A DNA stretch of 28,080 bases from Clostridiales bacterium (GTDB lineage Bacteria; Bacillota; Clostridia; Oscillospirales; CAG-382), in assembly GCA_004553575.1 (NCBI GenBank), contig SFLA01000014.1:1-28080 (forward strand), written 5' to 3'. Position 1 is the first letter of the stretch. Each line of letters begins with the position of its first letter. The translations under genes were made by a program, and so were the position numbers. Positions 14,035 to 21,776 of the stretch are shown here, piece by piece. The notes below the pieces were generated by a model. It did no database searches and was not told the origin of the DNA. It saw nothing but the letters and a program-made list of their open reading frames with translations.

Positions 14035-15522
14035 TTAGTCGAGATTGTTTATAAAGTCCTCGATATCCGCTTTTACGGTAGGCTCGATAGCCTCAAACGC
14101 AGAAGCGAAGGTATTGGAGCCGCTGAACGCAACGGTGTTCATGAAGTTAACAAGACTGTTTGCGTCGTAAACGGAGGCTGCGCCCCAGCTGTAAACTGCG
14201 GCAAGCTCGTACACGCGGTTGCCGAAGATGATATCGAGCATAGCCTCGCCGTCGTCATCCTGGAGCTTGCGGAGCTTGAGCATATTGTCGTAGTAATTCG
14301 TCTTAACGGTATTGGTGGAAGCCTGGCAGAGCGCCTCAATGATTATCGAGGACATCTCAACGTCTCTTACGGACAGCGGCAGGCAAACGGAAGATGCATA
14401 CACAACCGAAACGTAAGAACAGTAGTTCTCCTGGTCTTCCTCATACTTCGGAGTCGGTATAATTCCGAAGTTGCATTCGAAATCGCCCATCTCCTGGATA
14501 TCGACAACCGCCATCGAACGGAACAGCGCACGCTTCTCGGCTACGGTCTTGGTTGCCTGCAAATAAATGTCGGAATAATCAGAATAGTAATCCTCTATGC
14601 GGGCAACGGCATCATTACTGCAGATATCGAATATCTTGGCAAATACCGAAGACTGTCTGTTACCCTTGACGGCAAGAGTAGGCAGATCATCGGAATCCTT
14701 GGTGGTAAGCGTCTCACCCGAACCGAAGTACATCGAGTTGGGGTAGTTGCTGTTTATAAGGAAGCCCCAGGTGTCCTCGAGATTCATGGTTCCGTCGCCG
14801 GTGGAATCTTTGGTAATAGCCTTGGCCATGGAGAGCAGCTTGTCGAAGGTCCAGGTTCCGTCGTAAACGAGATCGTACGGATTGTCAAGATTATTCTCGG
14901 CAACGACATCCTTATTGAAGACTATGCAGTGGGTACAGTCGTACGCGAGCAGGTTCATATCGCCAACCGCGAAATAATTGACTCCGGCAACCGAAAGGCT
15001 TTCGAGCGCGGAGGAATCCCAGTAAGGCTCGTCAAAATGGAAGTACTCCATATCCTGAAGCTCGTAAAGGTTGCCGTTGGCGGCAAGAGTTCCGGCGTTG
15101 GGCAGATACGCCATAACCGCGTCGTATGTATTGGTTCCGGCGACGATCTCGTTCTGAACATTGGTGACCATCTCGCCGGAGCCATCGGCGCCGGTGGTAC
15201 GTATCTCGGATATTACTACTCCGAAGGCCTGCTCAACGAGCGCATTACGCTCTGCCACCGCATCAGAAATAACGCTGGGGGCACTGTCGTTGGGGCATAT
15301 CTCTACGGATCTGTATCTGTCGAGCGCATCGCCCTCTACATAAACCGTAAAGGTTGTTCCTCCGTAATTCTTCTCCGGCAGATTCGAAAACAGCTCGAAA
15401 TTGGATCCGGAAGTTTCGCCGATGTCATCTTTGCTGTTGCTGTCATCGGTGTTGCAGGAAACCAGCATGGCTCCGGCAAGCACAAAAACGAGCAGCAAGG
15501 CAATGACTTTTTTGAATGTCAT
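14035..15522 (-). CDS. Extracellular solute-binding lipoprotein (ABC sugar-type)
   Basis: 495 residues. ATG 15522 has GGAGGAATTATC before it. Residues 1-23 are a lipoprotein signal with a standard lipobox LVSC (Cys23). The mature protein reads like family 1 extracellular binding proteins of Clostridia: a NYGGTTFTVY strand (52-61), SDAVAERNALVEQAFGV (86-102), NTYDAVMAYLP (131-141), VFNKDVV (201-207) and DGTWTFDKLLSMAKAI (221-236). A 12-residue EF-hand-like loop, DSTGDGTMNLED (239-250), with Asp at 239, 243 and 250 sits right after this, where calcium-binding loops occur in some sugar-binding proteins. The ligand is probably a carbohydrate, but no permease or ATPase gene is adjacent. It would work with transport genes elsewhere or as a free receptor. 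Its promoter is fully consensus, suggesting high expression. Confidence 0.8.
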   Translation of the reverse strand: MTFKKVIALLLVFVLAGAMLVSCNTDDSNSKDDIGETSGSNFELFSNLPEKNYGGTTFTVYVEGDALDRYRSVEICPNDSAPSVISDAVAERNALVEQAFGVVISEIRTTGADGSGEMVTNVQNEIVAGTNTYDAVMAYLPNAGTLAANGNLYELQDMEYFHFDEPYWDSSALESLSVAGVNYFAVGDMNLLAYDCTHCIVFNKDVVAENNLDNPYDLVYDGTWTFDKLLSMAKAITKDSTGDGTMNLEDTWGFLINSNYPNSMYFGSGETLTTKDSDDLPTLAVKGNRQSSVFAKIFDICSNDAVARIEDYYSDYSDIYLQATKTVAEKRALFRSMAVVDIQEMGDFECNFGIIPTPKYEEDQENYCSYVSVVYASSVCLPLSVRDVEMSSIIIEALCQASTNTVKTNYYDNMLKLRKLQDDDGEAMLDIIFGNRVYELAAVYSWGAASVYDANSLVNFMNTVAFSGSNTFASAFEAIEPTVKADIEDFINNLD

Positions 15523-15550
15523 GATAATTCCTCCTGTATTTATTGTTGCT

Positions 15551-15579
15551 ATTATACCACTATCCTCCTCTTCTGTCAA
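15551..15579 (-). promoter_or_regulatory. Consensus promoter of the solute-binding protein gene
   Basis: Minus-strand TTGACA (15579-15574), a 17-base spacer and TATAAT (15556-15551); both boxes are perfect. Confidence 0.88.
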
Positions 15580-15598
15580 CAAAACAATGAAAAAACTA

Positions 15599-15627
15599 TA
15601 TACAAACAAAGATTCTTGTGGTATTAT
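15599..15627 (+). promoter_or_regulatory. Promoter of the phoH-mutS2 operon
   Basis: TATACA (15599-15604), a 17-base spacer and TATTAT (15622-15627), with TGG directly before the -10. The phoH ribosome site starts only 4-5 bases after the -10 and the ATG is 20 bases away, so the leader would be very short. That makes this assignment moderate. Confidence 0.5.
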
Positions 15628-15647
15628 ATACAAAGGAGGTGACTCTG

Positions 15648-16676
15648 ATGTTCGAAAAAACACTCGGCGATCTTTCGATCGATTTCGTGCTCAAGCTGTT
15701 CGGAACGCTTGATGCCAATACCGACAATATAGAAAAAGCTTTCGGTGTTACGGTGGGTAACCGCGAAGGGTCGGTTACCGTAAGCGGCGAGAATGCTGCA
15801 AACGTGAACATGGCCTGCACCTGCATTCAGCAACTCGCCCAGATCAGCGTAATGTCCGATTCGATAGACGAGAACACCGTGAATTACGTAATATCCATGG
15901 TGAGCGAGGACAAGCAGAGCGAGCTTTCGGCAATATACACCGACTGCATATGCCTTACCAACAAGGGCAAGCCCATAAAGGCGAAAACCGTAGGTCAGCA
16001 GAAATACGTTGACAGCATAAAAAAGAACACCATAGTGTTCGGAATCGGACCCGCCGGAACCGGCAAAACCTTTCTGGCGGTTGCAATGGCAGTGACCGCA
16101 CTGAAGCAGAAGCAGATTTCACGCATAGTGCTCACCCGTCCGGCTGTCGAGGCGGGCGAGAAGCTCGGCTTCCTTCCCGGAGATCTTCAGAGCAAAATCG
16201 ACCCGTATCTCCGTCCGCTGTACGACGCGCTCGGCGAGATGCTGGGGAGCGAGAGCTTTTCCAGATATCTCGAGAAAAACATTATAGAAATAGCTCCGCT
16301 TGCCTACATGCGCGGGCGCACTCTCGACAACGCCTTCATAATACTCGACGAGGCGCAGAACACCACTCCGGAGCAGATGAAGATGTTTCTTACCCGTCTC
16401 GGCAACAATTCAAAGGCGATAATAACCGGCGACGTCACCCAGATAGATCTCCCGTTTATCCGAGCGAGCGGACTTGTCGAGGCCGTCGGAATACTCGACG
16501 ATATCGAAGGAATCGATATTTTCAGGTTCACCCACAAGGACGTTGTGCGTCACCCGCTCGTACAGAAGATAATTCTTGCCTACGAGAAAAAGACGCAATC
16601 CGATTCCCGGGCGCCCAAGGCGCAAAAGACGCTTCACGAATACAGGAGAAAGCCGAATGCTAAAGATATACGTTGA
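15648..16676 (+). CDS. phoH: PhoH-family ATPase
   Basis: 342 residues. ATG 15648 follows AAAGGAGGTG. PhoH proteins are cytosolic P-loop ATPases; in Bacillota they are encoded beside YbeY and are thought to act in RNA metabolism or ribosome quality control, though the exact reaction is unsettled. After an N-terminal region of about 110 residues come KTVGQQKYVDSI (113-124), Walker A GPAGTGKT (134-141), VLTRPAVEAGEKLGFLPGDL (161-180), Walker B IILDEAQN (231-238), and the sensor region IITGDVTQIDLP (258-269). The length suits the family. No yqfD/yqfC sporulation genes precede it, unlike in many spore formers. The last 20 bases overlap ybeY. Confidence 0.92.
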   Translation: MFEKTLGDLSIDFVLKLFGTLDANTDNIEKAFGVTVGNREGSVTVSGENAANVNMACTCIQQLAQISVMSDSIDENTVNYVISMVSEDKQSELSAIYTDCICLTNKGKPIKAKTVGQQKYVDSIKKNTIVFGIGPAGTGKTFLAVAMAVTALKQKQISRIVLTRPAVEAGEKLGFLPGDLQSKIDPYLRPLYDALGEMLGSESFSRYLEKNIIEIAPLAYMRGRTLDNAFIILDEAQNTTPEQMKMFLTRLGNNSKAIITGDVTQIDLPFIRASGLVEAVGILDDIEGIDIFRFTHKDVVRHPLVQKIILAYEKKTQSDSRAPKAQKTLHEYRRKPNAKDIR

Positions 16677-17106
16677 AAACCTTTGCGGCGCGCCGGTAAG
16701 CGATTACACACTCAGGCTTATGAAAAAAACCCTGCGCGAGACCGTTTCGGAGCAATACCCGGACCATAAATTTGAATTATCGCTGACCCTGTGCGACAAC
16801 GAATATATCCGCGCAATAAACGCCGAATACCGCGGAACAGACCGGCCTACCGACGTACTCTCATTCCCAATGATGGACTTCGATACGCCGGAGGTTACAG
16901 TGCTGCTCGGCGACGTGATTATATCGTACGAGAAGGCTGTCGCGCAGGCGGAGGAGTACGGTCATTCGGTAAAGCGCGAGCTGTGCTTTTTATGCTGCCA
17001 CTCGGCGCTGCACCTGCTCGGTTATGACCACGAGAACGACGAAGAACGCGCCTTAATGGAAGCAAAACAAAAGGAGATACTTGAAAGGCTCGGAATAAAG
17101 AGATGA
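16657..17106 (+). CDS. ybeY: Endoribonuclease YbeY, rRNA maturation factor
   Basis: 149 residues. ATG 16657 has AGGAG about 9 bases before it, inside the end of phoH (20-base overlap). YbeY is a zinc metallo-RNase needed for 16S rRNA 3' maturation and 70S quality control. Its signature H-X3-H-X5-H is present as HSALHLLGYDH (115-125; His115, His119, His125). Also present are the conserved Arg at 59 in YRGTDRPTDVLSFP (58-71) and LGDVIIS (84-90). The end overlaps era as ATGA, so the two should be translated together. Era also binds the 16S 3' end, which fits a shared role. Confidence 0.95.
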   Translation: MLKIYVENLCGAPVSDYTLRLMKKTLRETVSEQYPDHKFELSLTLCDNEYIRAINAEYRGTDRPTDVLSFPMMDFDTPEVTVLLGDVIISYEKAVAQAEEYGHSVKRELCFLCCHSALHLLGYDHENDEERALMEAKQKEILERLGIKR

Positions 17107-17993
17107 CAAAAAGTTTATTCGTAATGATAACAGGCAGACCCAACGCCGGTAAATCCACCCTGCTCAACGCCCTGCTCGGCGAAAAGGTCGCAATAGTGTC
17201 CTCAAAGCCGCAGACCACCCGATGCAATATAACGGGAGTGCTTACCGAGGGCGAAGACCAGTTTGTTTTCGTCGATACCCCCGGGCTTCACAAGCCGCGC
17301 ACCCTGCTCGGAGAATATATGATGAAATCCGTCGGCAACGCATCCGACGGCGCGGACGTTATACTGTTCGTAACCGAGGCATGCCGCCGTCTTAACCCCG
17401 CAGAGCGCAATTCGCTGCGGCATTATTCCGACAGCGGCGTGCCCCTGTTTCTGATTATAAACAAGGTCGATCTCGCCGACAAGGGCGAGCTTGCCGCATA
17501 CATTTCCGATATATCGTCGGAATACCGGTTCGACAGCGTAATACCCATATCCGCGCTTAAGAAGGACGGCACCGACATAATTATGAGCGAGCTCCGCCCG
17601 CATCTCGTTGAATCGCCGCACTTCTTCCCCGACGATATTTTCACCGACCAGCCCGAAAAGCAGTTGTTCGCCGAGATCATCCGCGAAAAGGTGCTTAGGC
17701 TTATCGAGGACGAGATACCGCACGGCGTTGCCGTTGCGATAGAGGAGCTTAAGGACGAAAACGACCTTATCAGCGTCCGGGCCGAGATATACTGCGAAAA
17801 GGAATCGCACAAACGGATAATTATCGGCAAGGGCGGAGAAATGCTTAAAAAAATCGGCACCTACGCCCGCGAGGACGCCGAGCAGCTGTTCGGCGCAAAA
17901 GTGTTTCTCGACCTTTGGGTCAGAGTGAAAGAGAACTGGCGCGATAACCGCGCCCTGCTCTGTAACTTCGGATACAACGGCGATGAAAAATAA
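17103..17993 (+). CDS. era: GTPase Era
   Basis: 296 residues, the standard length. Era binds the 3' end of 16S rRNA during 30S assembly, near the inner membrane. The GTPase half shows G1 GRPNAGKS (11-18), KPQTTR (35-40; G2 region), G3 DTPG (58-61), G4 NKVD (120-123) and G5 SALK (150-153). The C-terminal half is a KH domain with HKRIIIGKGGEMLKKIG (236-252) and the closing LWVRVKENWRDN (271-282). Its start overlaps ybeY by 4 bases (ATGA) and its end overlaps recO by 11. The dgkA and cdd genes that often separate ybeY from era in Bacillota are missing here. Confidence 0.96.
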   Translation: MTKSLFVMITGRPNAGKSTLLNALLGEKVAIVSSKPQTTRCNITGVLTEGEDQFVFVDTPGLHKPRTLLGEYMMKSVGNASDGADVILFVTEACRRLNPAERNSLRHYSDSGVPLFLIINKVDLADKGELAAYISDISSEYRFDSVIPISALKKDGTDIIMSELRPHLVESPHFFPDDIFTDQPEKQLFAEIIREKVLRLIEDEIPHGVAVAIEELKDENDLISVRAEIYCEKESHKRIIIGKGGEMLKKIGTYAREDAEQLFGAKVFLDLWVRVKENWRDNRALLCNFGYNGDEK

Positions 17994-18762
17994 CTCCCGA
18001 TTCCACGCAAACGGAATTGTAATACGGGAAACGCCTCACGGCGAGCAGGGCAAGCTGCTTACCGTGCTTACCGAATTCTGCGGCGTCATTACCGTAAACG
18101 CCAAAAACGCACGTAAGATCAGCGCCGGATATCTTAAAAGCACACAGCTTTTCGCATATTCCAATATGCTGCTCTACAACAAAAACGGTTATTACACGCT
18201 GCTCGAAGCGGAACTGAAGAACGACTTCTACCCCTTGCGCGAGGATATCGATACTTTTGCCTTCGCCTCCTACGCCTGCGAAGCCGCAGCCGCCGTTTCC
18301 ACCGCAGGCGACGACGGCAATATTCTTATGTCTTTTTTGCTCAACACGCTGTTCGTTGCCACCAAAAAAATGCTCCCGATAGCGCAGCAGAAGGCTGTGT
18401 TCGAATTCCGCCTGGCCGTACTGTGCGGTTTTCTTCCGGAGCTTGAATACTGCCAGTTCTGCGGAGAGCCTCTTAAAGACTCTCAGCGGCGCAGCTTCGA
18501 TCTGTCTGAAGGGGCGGTCTGCTGTACCGACTGCGTAAACGCTTCCGGCGAAAGCTCCGAAAGCTGGGTTCCGATTTCGGACGGCTGTTATAAAGCGCTC
18601 CGGCATATCGCCTTTGCCGAGGGGGCAAGGCTGTACGCCTTCCGCACCGACGAGGAGACCCTGCGCGAGCTGGGAAGCATAACCGAAAAATATCTTATGC
18701 CGAGAATGGAAAAAAAGATAAAAAGTCTTGAATACTTCCACTCATACGGCGGAAAGGAATAA
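17983..18762 (+). CDS. recO: DNA repair protein RecO
   Basis: 259 residues. The start at 17983 lies inside the end of era (11-base overlap) with only a weak CGGA before it, suggesting coupled translation. RecO loads RecA onto SSB-covered single strands together with RecR and anneals complementary strands. The N-terminal OB-fold region begins FHANGIVIRETPHGEQGKLL (7-26). The helical C-terminal part carries a four-cysteine zinc site, YCQFCGEPL (156-164; Cys157, Cys160) and CCTDC (180-184; Cys181, Cys184). Gene order era-recO is conserved in Bacillota. The end YFHSYGGKE leads into mutS2 after 1 base. Confidence 0.93.
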   Translation: MKNNSRFHANGIVIRETPHGEQGKLLTVLTEFCGVITVNAKNARKISAGYLKSTQLFAYSNMLLYNKNGYYTLLEAELKNDFYPLREDIDTFAFASYACEAAAAVSTAGDDGNILMSFLLNTLFVATKKMLPIAQQKAVFEFRLAVLCGFLPELEYCQFCGEPLKDSQRRSFDLSEGAVCCTDCVNASGESSESWVPISDGCYKALRHIAFAEGARLYAFRTDEETLRELGSITEKYLMPRMEKKIKSLEYFHSYGGKE

Positions 18763-18763
18763 A

Positions 18764-21145
18764 ATGAAGGGATTTATGCGTGCCGCAAGGCTGCTTGAAT
18801 TCGATAAAGTCCTGTCCGCGGTCGCATCTCTTGCCGCAACCGAGGGCGCACGGGAAAAGCTGCTGCTTACCGAGCCGTCCGACGATGAGGTTATTGTAAA
18901 AAGGCTGACCGATGAAACCGGAGATGCCAAAAACATGGCAGTCAAAAAGGCGGCTCCGCCGTTCGGCAGAGTGAAAAACGTCCTGCCCTCTCTTGAGCGG
19001 GCGGAAAAGGGCGCTTCGCTCACCCCGCGTGAGCTGTTGGAAATAGCGTCGCTGTTAAGGACGGTCGAATCGCTGCGCCGATACGCCGGTGACCCTGCGG
19101 AAACGGGCTCGCTCGAGCCGTATTTTTCCGCCATGTCCGAAAACCGTTTTCTGGAAAAGAAGATTTCCTCTGCGATAGTATCCGAGGAGATAATTGCCGA
19201 CGACGCATCGGACGCCTTGTACCGCATACGCCGTGAAGCCCGCCGGTGCGAGAGCAATGTCCGCGACCTGCTTTCGTCGTACACGACCGGCGCCAAATCC
19301 AAGTACCTTCAGGAAAACATCGTGACCATGCGCGGCGGAAGGTTTGTTGTGCCGGTCAAAGCCGAATACAAAAGCGAGATAAAGGGTCTGGTTCACGATA
19401 CCTCCGCCTCCGGTGCGACCCTGTTTATCGAGCCGATAGCCGTGCTCGAGCAGAATAACCGCCTGAAGGAACTTAAGGCCGCCGAGGCTGAAGAGATAGA
19501 GCGAATACTCGGCGCACTGTCCGAAGAAACCGCAAGATTCGCGGATTCGCTGACTGTTAACTACAACGCGATTACCGACCTTGCGGTTATATTTGCCCGT
19601 TCGGCATACAGCTTCGCGCTGGACGCAACCGAAGCGTCCGTGTCAAAAGCAAACCGCTGTATTAATCTTATAAAGGCAAGGCATCCGCTCCTGCCGAAGG
19701 AAACTGTAGTGCCCATTACCGTCCGGTTCGGCGCTCCCGAGCGAACACTTATTATAACCGGCCCGAATACCGGCGGAAAGACGGTCACGCTTAAAACCGT
19801 AGGTCTGATGGCGCTTATGGCTCAAAGCGGACTTCACCTTCCCTGCGCGGAGGGAACCAGCCTGCCGCTGTTCAGCTGTGTGCTGCCGGATATCGGCGAC
19901 GAGCAGAGCATTGAGCAATCGCTTTCGACCTTCTCGGCGCATATGACCAGCATATCGGAGATATTGCATAGCTGCGATTCCGGATCACTTACTCTGTTCG
20001 ACGAGCTGGGTGCCGGAACCGACCCGGTCGAGGGCGCCGCACTCGCAATGTCGATTCTCGAGGAGGTACGTGCCGCAGGCGGACTGTGCGTTGCGACAAC
20101 TCATTACAGCGAGCTTAAGATATACGCTCTCGAATCGCCGCACGTGCTTAACGCTTCCTGCGAATTCGATGTAGAATCTCTCCGTCCGACATACCGCCTG
20201 ATAACCGGTCTTCCCGGCAAGTCGAATGCGTTTGCAATATCTTCGCGGCTCGGAATATCGGATACGATTATCGACCGTGCAAAAGCGTTTATGGCGGACG
20301 ACAACAAGAAGCTCGAGGACATACTCGGGCGGCTCGAGGAATCCGAAAGCAAGCTCGAAAAAGAACGTGCCGCGGCTGCGGGAGCCCGCGCCGAAGCGGA
20401 CGAGATACTTGCCGAGGCACGCAGAAAAGCGGAAGCAGTAACGTCGGCGGCGGAAAAAGACGCCGAAAGGCTCCGTGAAAATGCCTCACGCATACTTCGC
20501 AGCGCAAAGGCGTCCAGCGATTACGTCCTTGACGAGCTTCGGCGTGCTCAGGCGGAAAAAGACCGAGCGGACGCCAAAAAACTGCTCGAGGAGACCCGTT
20601 CCAAGGTAAGACAGTCGCTCAGGGAGGCGGACGCAGATACCGGCGCAGTCGAAGAAGAAGCCGGCGCGGTACACGGAGTCGCACCGGACCGTCCGCTGAA
20701 AATCGGAGACCGCGTGATCGTTTCGGGGCTCAACCGCAAGGGCGTTATCGCAGATATAAGCGGCAAGAACGCCGTGGTTACCGCCGGGAACGTACGCACC
20801 AAGGTGCCGCTCGACTCCCTTATGCTCGATGACTCACCGGAATCCAAGCCGGCAAAACGCAAGTCCTCGGGAGGTGAATCCGCCGGTATCAGCGACGCGG
20901 TGCCTATGCAGATAGACCTGCGGGGGCAAACAGGCGACGACGCCTGGTTCATGACCGACCGTTATCTTGACAGCGCGATCCGCGCCGGATACGGAGAGGT
21001 CACCTTAGTCCACGGCAAAGGCACCGGAGCCCTCCGGGCGGCGCTCTGGAGATATCTTAAGGGAGATAAGCGCGTCGTTTCGTTCAGATCCGGACGCTAC
21101 GGCGAAGGCGATACCGGGGTTACCGTCTGCGAACTGAGAAAATAA
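18764..21145 (+). CDS. mutS2: Endonuclease MutS2 (ribosome-splitting / anti-recombination)
   Basis: 793 residues, full length. ATG 18764 follows AAAGGAAT across the recO stop. MutS2 binds branched DNA and suppresses recombination in some species; in Bacillus it also splits collided ribosomes as a rescue factor. The core domain (about 1-300) includes a GGRFVVPVKAEYK block (191-203). The ABC-type ATPase has Walker A GPNTGGKT (333-340), IGDEQSIEQSLSTFSAHM (377-394), Walker B LFDELGAGTD (411-420) and the TTHYSELK switch (445-452). A long charged coiled coil (about 515-630) and a KOW-like segment with GDRVIVSGLNRKGVI (648-662) follow. The C-terminal Smr nuclease domain has IDLRG (717-721) and HGKGTG (750-755). 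Position after the ribosome genes fits the rescue role. Confidence 0.95.
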   Translation: MKGFMRAARLLEFDKVLSAVASLAATEGAREKLLLTEPSDDEVIVKRLTDETGDAKNMAVKKAAPPFGRVKNVLPSLERAEKGASLTPRELLEIASLLRTVESLRRYAGDPAETGSLEPYFSAMSENRFLEKKISSAIVSEEIIADDASDALYRIRREARRCESNVRDLLSSYTTGAKSKYLQENIVTMRGGRFVVPVKAEYKSEIKGLVHDTSASGATLFIEPIAVLEQNNRLKELKAAEAEEIERILGALSEETARFADSLTVNYNAITDLAVIFARSAYSFALDATEASVSKANRCINLIKARHPLLPKETVVPITVRFGAPERTLIITGPNTGGKTVTLKTVGLMALMAQSGLHLPCAEGTSLPLFSCVLPDIGDEQSIEQSLSTFSAHMTSISEILHSCDSGSLTLFDELGAGTDPVEGAALAMSILEEVRAAGGLCVATTHYSELKIYALESPHVLNASCEFDVESLRPTYRLITGLPGKSNAFAISSRLGISDTIIDRAKAFMADDNKKLEDILGRLEESESKLEKERAAAAGARAEADEILAEARRKAEAVTSAAEKDAERLRENASRILRSAKASSDYVLDELRRAQAEKDRADAKKLLEETRSKVRQSLREADADTGAVEEEAGAVHGVAPDRPLKIGDRVIVSGLNRKGVIADISGKNAVVTAGNVRTKVPLDSLMLDDSPESKPAKRKSSGGESAGISDAVPMQIDLRGQTGDDAWFMTDRYLDSAIRAGYGEVTLVHGKGTGALRAALWRYLKGDKRVVSFRSGRYGEGDTGVTVCELRK

Positions 21146-21176
21146 AGCCTTCCGGCTCAGTCAGTAAGTAATAAAC

Positions 21177-21204
21177 GGGGCAGAGAATTTGAATTCTCTG
21201 CCCC
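21177..21204. terminator. Perfect hairpin after mutS2, probable terminator
   Basis: Thirteen-base arms GGGGCAGAGAATT (21177-21189) and AATTCTCTGCCCC (21192-21204) are separated by only TG, so the real loop is larger. No good T run follows on the plus strand (ATCCGATATTTG) and only a weak one on the minus strand. It may act as a weak bidirectional terminator or as an RNA 3'-end stabiliser. Confidence 0.5.
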
Positions 21205-21280
21205 ATCCGATATTTGCTCCCGCAGACGGTGAGTAATTGCGAACTCCGGAAGATCTGCAGGAATCTGTCATTCCATCACT

Positions 21281-21496
21281 TTATATTCCTTTATCGGGAT
21301 ACAGCGCTTCGATTTCATTCCGGATGTATATTACTACGCCTTTGGATTGTACTCCGGCTTTGACAAGCAACAGGGCGGATTCGGAGTTTATATTCACGAT
21401 TGTGCCACCGATTATTGAATTGTTATCAAGTCCGGCATAAGAAACGGCACCATCGGCATTAAGAGACATATCAGTGTCTTCTTCCGGCAATACCAT
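21281..21496 (-). CDS. Doubtful small ORF, possibly a gene remnant
   Basis: 71 residues, starting MVLPEEDTDM and ending IEALYPDKGI. The composition is protein-like: acidic at the start, then strand-rich (IIGGTIVNINSES, ALLLVKAGVQSKGVVIYI). I do not recognise a family. No ribosome site precedes ATG 21496, and the frame is closed by a stop 27 bases upstream of it. Since it lies between two hairpins in an otherwise empty stretch, it is likelier to be the 3' remnant of a decayed gene than a working one. No signal peptide or membrane helix is clear. Confidence 0.25.
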   Translation of the reverse strand: MVLPEEDTDMSLNADGAVSYAGLDNNSIIGGTIVNINSESALLLVKAGVQSKGVVIYIRNEIEALYPDKGI

Positions 21497-21702
21497 GTCT
21501 TCGTTTTTGCCGAATTCGTCTTAATAACCTTTCCGTTTTTTTAGTTAAACAAAACGCCGTTTATATCCCCGCCGATCCGTACGCCTTGATCTTCTTAACA
21601 GGCTGCTTTTTGTATAAATGCCGTATAAACCGGCTAAGCGGTAAAGCATGATACGGTTATACAGCTTTCCTTGCGGCGCAAAGTATTAATATACGACATA
21701 AC

Positions 21703-21738
21703 AAATCCTCCGCAAGGCAAAAGCCGTACGGAGGATTT
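21703..21738 (-). terminator. Terminator of the discoidin-like gene
   Basis: Arms AAATCCTCCG (21703-21712) and CGGAGGATTT (21729-21738) enclose an inner GGC-AAAA-GCC stem. Read on the minus strand after the gene ending at 21777, the hairpin ends GGAGGATTTGTTATG, a modest T run. Its core matches the nagB terminator at 7609-7638. Confidence 0.65.
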
Positions 21739-21776
21739 ATCGTTTTATGTTCAGTCAGCCGTTATCGTAGGCAAGG

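Larger units (their letters stand above)
21146..21776. other. Gene-poor region between mutS2 and the discoidin-like gene
   Basis: These 631 bases hold a strong hairpin just after mutS2, one doubtful 71-residue minus-strand ORF, and a second hairpin before the next gene. Reading the minus strand from 21700 down to 21500, several short open stretches occur in different frames, including a 21-codon ORF with a good GGAGG beginning MSYINTLRRKE, but none extends far. This looks like decayed coding sequence or spacer; I cannot name an ancestor. Confidence 0.5.

Noticed and set aside
14008..15642. A plus-strand open frame of over 500 codons across the whole solute-binding protein gene
   Set aside because: It mirrors the minus-strand gene, which has a lipobox, GGAGG site and consensus promoter. 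The plus frame has no ribosome site and reads through the terminator.
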